Positions 31,112 through 32,547 of a stretch of 32,547 bases of DNA are shown piece after piece. The stretch's first letter is position 1; every line of letters begins with the position of its first letter. Position numbers and translations under genes: made by a program. The DNA is taken from the NCBI GenBank assembly GCA_045639085.1, contig JAZUCM010000089.1, forward strand, positions 1 through 32,547, in the 5' to 3' direction. This DNA is from Gastranaerophilus sp045639085. Lineage in GTDB: Bacteria; Cyanobacteriota; Vampirovibrionia; Gastranaerophilales; Gastranaerophilaceae. The notes below the pieces were generated by a model. It did no database searches, had not been told where the DNA came from, and saw only the letters and a list, made by a program, of their open reading frames with translations.

Positions 31112-32318
31112 CGTAAGAAATATAACTGATGATTTGTTTTATATGGGTGTTTCGGACAGACGCTTGAGTTTGTTTGAGAATATATATCCCGTGTCAAACG
31201 GAATGGCGTATAATTCATATTTTTTGAACGACGATAAAACGGTTTTGTTTGATACTGTCGATAAAAAATGTTCAGAGCAGTTTTTTGAAAATTTAAACTA
31301 TCTTCTTGACGGCAGAAGTCTCGATTATTTGGTGGTAAACCACATGGAGCCTGATCATTGCGCGTTGATTGCGGATGTTGTTGCGTGCCAACCTGATGTT
31401 AAAATTGTATGTAGCGCAAAGGCATCTCAAATGCTTGGACAATTTTTCGATATGGATTTGACAGAACGTTTATTGGTTGTCAAAGAGGGTGACACTCTTG
31501 AAACGGGCCATCATACATTTACGTTTGTAATGGCGCCGATGGTTCATTGGCCGGAAGTTATGGTGACTTACGATATGGTTGATAAAATTCTGTTTTCTGC
31601 TGACGCATTTGGGACCTTTGGAGCGTTGAACGGTAATATTTTTGCGGATGAAGTGAACTTTGAGCGTGATTATTTAGACGAGGCAAGAAGATATTATACC
31701 AATATCGTTGGCAAGTATGGCTGTCAGGTTCAGGCGTTGTTGAAAAAGGCTTCTGCGCTTGAGATTAATATGGTTTGTCCGTTGCACGGGTTTATTTGGC
31801 GCGAGAATTTTGATTGGTATCTTTCAAAGTATGACAAATGGTCAAGTTATGTACCGGAAGAAAACTCTGTAATGATAGCTTATGCGTCGGTTTACGGTGG
31901 AACAGAGAACGCAGTCGATATTTTGGCGGCGGAACTTGCGAAAAAAGGGGTTAAGAATATTAAAATTTACAATACTTCTATTACGCATCCGTCCGTAATT
32001 TTGGCAGAGGCGTTCAGATGTTCTCATAGTGTTTTTGCGTCTATTACGTACAATATGGGTATTTTTTCGACGATGAATTATTTAATCCACGAGTTAAGTT
32101 GTCATAATTTTCAAAACAGGACGGTTGCACTGATAGAAAATGGTTCTTGGGCATTGGCGTCAGGCAAACTTATGGCTGAAGAGTTTTCCAAGATGAAAAA
32201 TATTTCGCTGATTGAGCCGGCAGTGAGTATAAAATCTACTGTTAAAGAGGATAATATTGAACAATTAAGAGCGTTGGCGCAGGAAATAGCGCTGAGTTGT
32301 TCTGCGGTCGGAGTGTAG
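31104..32318 (+). CDS. fprA: Flavodiiron protein (A-type flavoprotein)
   Basis: Reduces O2 to water or NO to N2O, protecting oxygen-sensitive enzymes. The 404-aa chain has an N-terminal metallo-beta-lactamase-like diiron domain with ligands H80, E82, D84 (HMEPDH), H148 (PMVHW), D167 (SADAFG) and H228 (PLHGF), all present. A C-terminal flavodoxin domain (YASVYGGTENAVDIL) follows; there is no rubredoxin extension. AAAGGAG lies inside the 3' end of pflA. The 8-bp overlap with pflA implies coupled expression, so it likely shields the PFL radical system. Confidence 0.94.
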   Translation: MYNVRNITDDLFYMGVSDRRLSLFENIYPVSNGMAYNSYFLNDDKTVLFDTVDKKCSEQFFENLNYLLDGRSLDYLVVNHMEPDHCALIADVVACQPDVKIVCSAKASQMLGQFFDMDLTERLLVVKEGDTLETGHHTFTFVMAPMVHWPEVMVTYDMVDKILFSADAFGTFGALNGNIFADEVNFERDYLDEARRYYTNIVGKYGCQVQALLKKASALEINMVCPLHGFIWRENFDWYLSKYDKWSSYVPEENSVMIAYASVYGGTENAVDILAAELAKKGVKNIKIYNTSITHPSVILAEAFRCSHSVFASITYNMGIFSTMNYLIHELSCHNFQNRTVALIENGSWALASGKLMAEEFSKMKNISLIEPAVSIKSTVKEDNIEQLRALAQEIALSCSAVGV

Positions 32319-32347
32319 TTTGTCTGTGGCATGTTAAAAGGTAGATA

Positions 32348-32412
32348 GTTAATAAGTTAATGAGTTGTGAAAGTCAATAAGTCAATAGGTCAATAAGTGA
32401 ATAAGTCATTAT
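32348..32412 (+). repeat. Degenerate 8-bp tandem array (8 units)
   Basis: GTTAATAA, GTTAATGA, GTTGTGAAA (one extra base), GTCAATAA, GTCAATAG, GTCAATAA, GTGAATAA, GTCATTAT. It opens with the same GTTAATAAGTTAAT as the array at 5113 and shares GTCAATAA/GTGAATAA with the prepilin leader. It ends about four bases before an insertion-sequence end. Confidence 0.75.
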
Positions 32413-32416
32413 GAAG

Positions 32417-32547
32417 TGGTCCCCAAAACCTGGACACAAATTAAGCAGCCAATAAAAAATCTCTGTATCTGCACGGAGACAGTTTATTTTTGTTCCACTG
32501 TGGCCTATTGTTATAGATTAGCACGTATTTATTAACAAGGTCAATAA
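32417..32547 (-). mobile_element. IS3-family insertion sequence, right end (runs off the window)
   Basis: The end TGGTCCCCAAAACCTGGACAC at 32417-32437 looks like an IS3-family terminal inverted repeat (TG...), followed inward by the transposase 3' end on the minus strand. Only this end is in the window, so the partner repeat and target duplication cannot be checked. Confidence 0.75.
32441..32547 (-). CDS. IS3-family transposase (OrfB), C-terminal fragment
   Basis: The minus-strand frame reads DLVNKYVLIYNNRPQWNKNK then LSPCRYRDFLLAA and stops at 32441. The YNN-RPQ-W...LSP-RYR pattern is the classic end of the IS3 integrase-type (DDE) transposase. The remainder is beyond the window edge, so whether the element is intact is unknown. 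The stop lies about 20 bp inside the terminal repeat, as usual for this family. Confidence 0.8.
   Translation of the reverse strand, partial: IDLVNKYVLIYNNRPQWNKNKLSPCRYRDFLLAA

Noticed and set aside
32348..32412. CRISPR array
   Set aside because: The repeat unit is only 8 bp, contiguous and degenerate, with no spacers and no cas genes.

Overview
The window looks like chromosomal DNA from an AT-rich, Gram-negative, fermentative anaerobe on the non-photosynthetic side of the Cyanobacteria, most likely Candidatus Gastranaerophilales / Vampirovibrionia (Melainabacteria). This placement is inferred. It rests on a DUF4330 protein (a cyanobacterial family), a heptose kinase and O-antigen ligase (outer membrane), a prepilin with a GFTMAEILLSL-type processing site, and a pyruvate formate-lyase (PFL) / flavodiiron anaerobic block.

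Layout. 1-1165: the 3' end of a SIR2-like protein converges on a short tyrosine recombinase, probably the edge of a defence or mobile region. 1166-5106: a Bcp peroxiredoxin diverges from a 1082-aa helicase-nuclease. 5107-5520: no intact gene; degenerate 8-bp repeat arrays and a promoter-bearing, C-terminal-only pilin remnant ending in a terminator. 5555-13555: ribosomal operon S10-L3-L4-L23-L2-S19-L22-S3-L16-L29-S17-L14-L24-L5-S14, with unusually long structured spacers, stopped by a terminator after S14 where S8, L6 and the rest of spc would normally follow. 13659-16861: two unrecognised lineage-type proteins and a prepilin with a variable-looking C-terminal domain. 16901-19907: RqcH, divergent from a GAF plus degenerate HD-GYP protein. 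19956-24800 (minus): a putative HTH protein, then a surface-polysaccharide operon (heptose kinase, DUF4330, O-antigen ligase, DegT-type aminotransferase). 24952-26657: a zinc-ribbon protein, a membrane-anchored hypothetical and a PerR-type regulator under Fur boxes. 26754-32318: PFL core, separate glycyl-radical subunit, Fic protein, PFL-activating enzyme and flavodiiron protein. 32348-32547: another 8-bp repeat array against the end of an IS3-family element.

How the genes work together. The last block is a coherent anaerobic-energy island: PFL makes acetyl-CoA and formate, PflA installs its glycyl radical, the flavodiiron protein removes O2 or NO that would destroy the radical, and the PerR-type regulator upstream senses peroxide or iron. 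The most striking point is that PFL is encoded natively as two polypeptides: a 693-aa core carrying the Cys-Cys pair and a 78-aa subunit carrying the radical glycine, separated by a hairpin.

Other notable points are a possible silent pilin cassette plus a G10 tract before the intact pilin gene, a dispersed octamer repeat family, three genes with TATAAT-N6-ATG (probably leaderless) starts, a Fic protein lacking the catalytic histidine, and an HD-GYP protein lacking its metal ligands. No rRNA, tRNA or CRISPR array was seen.
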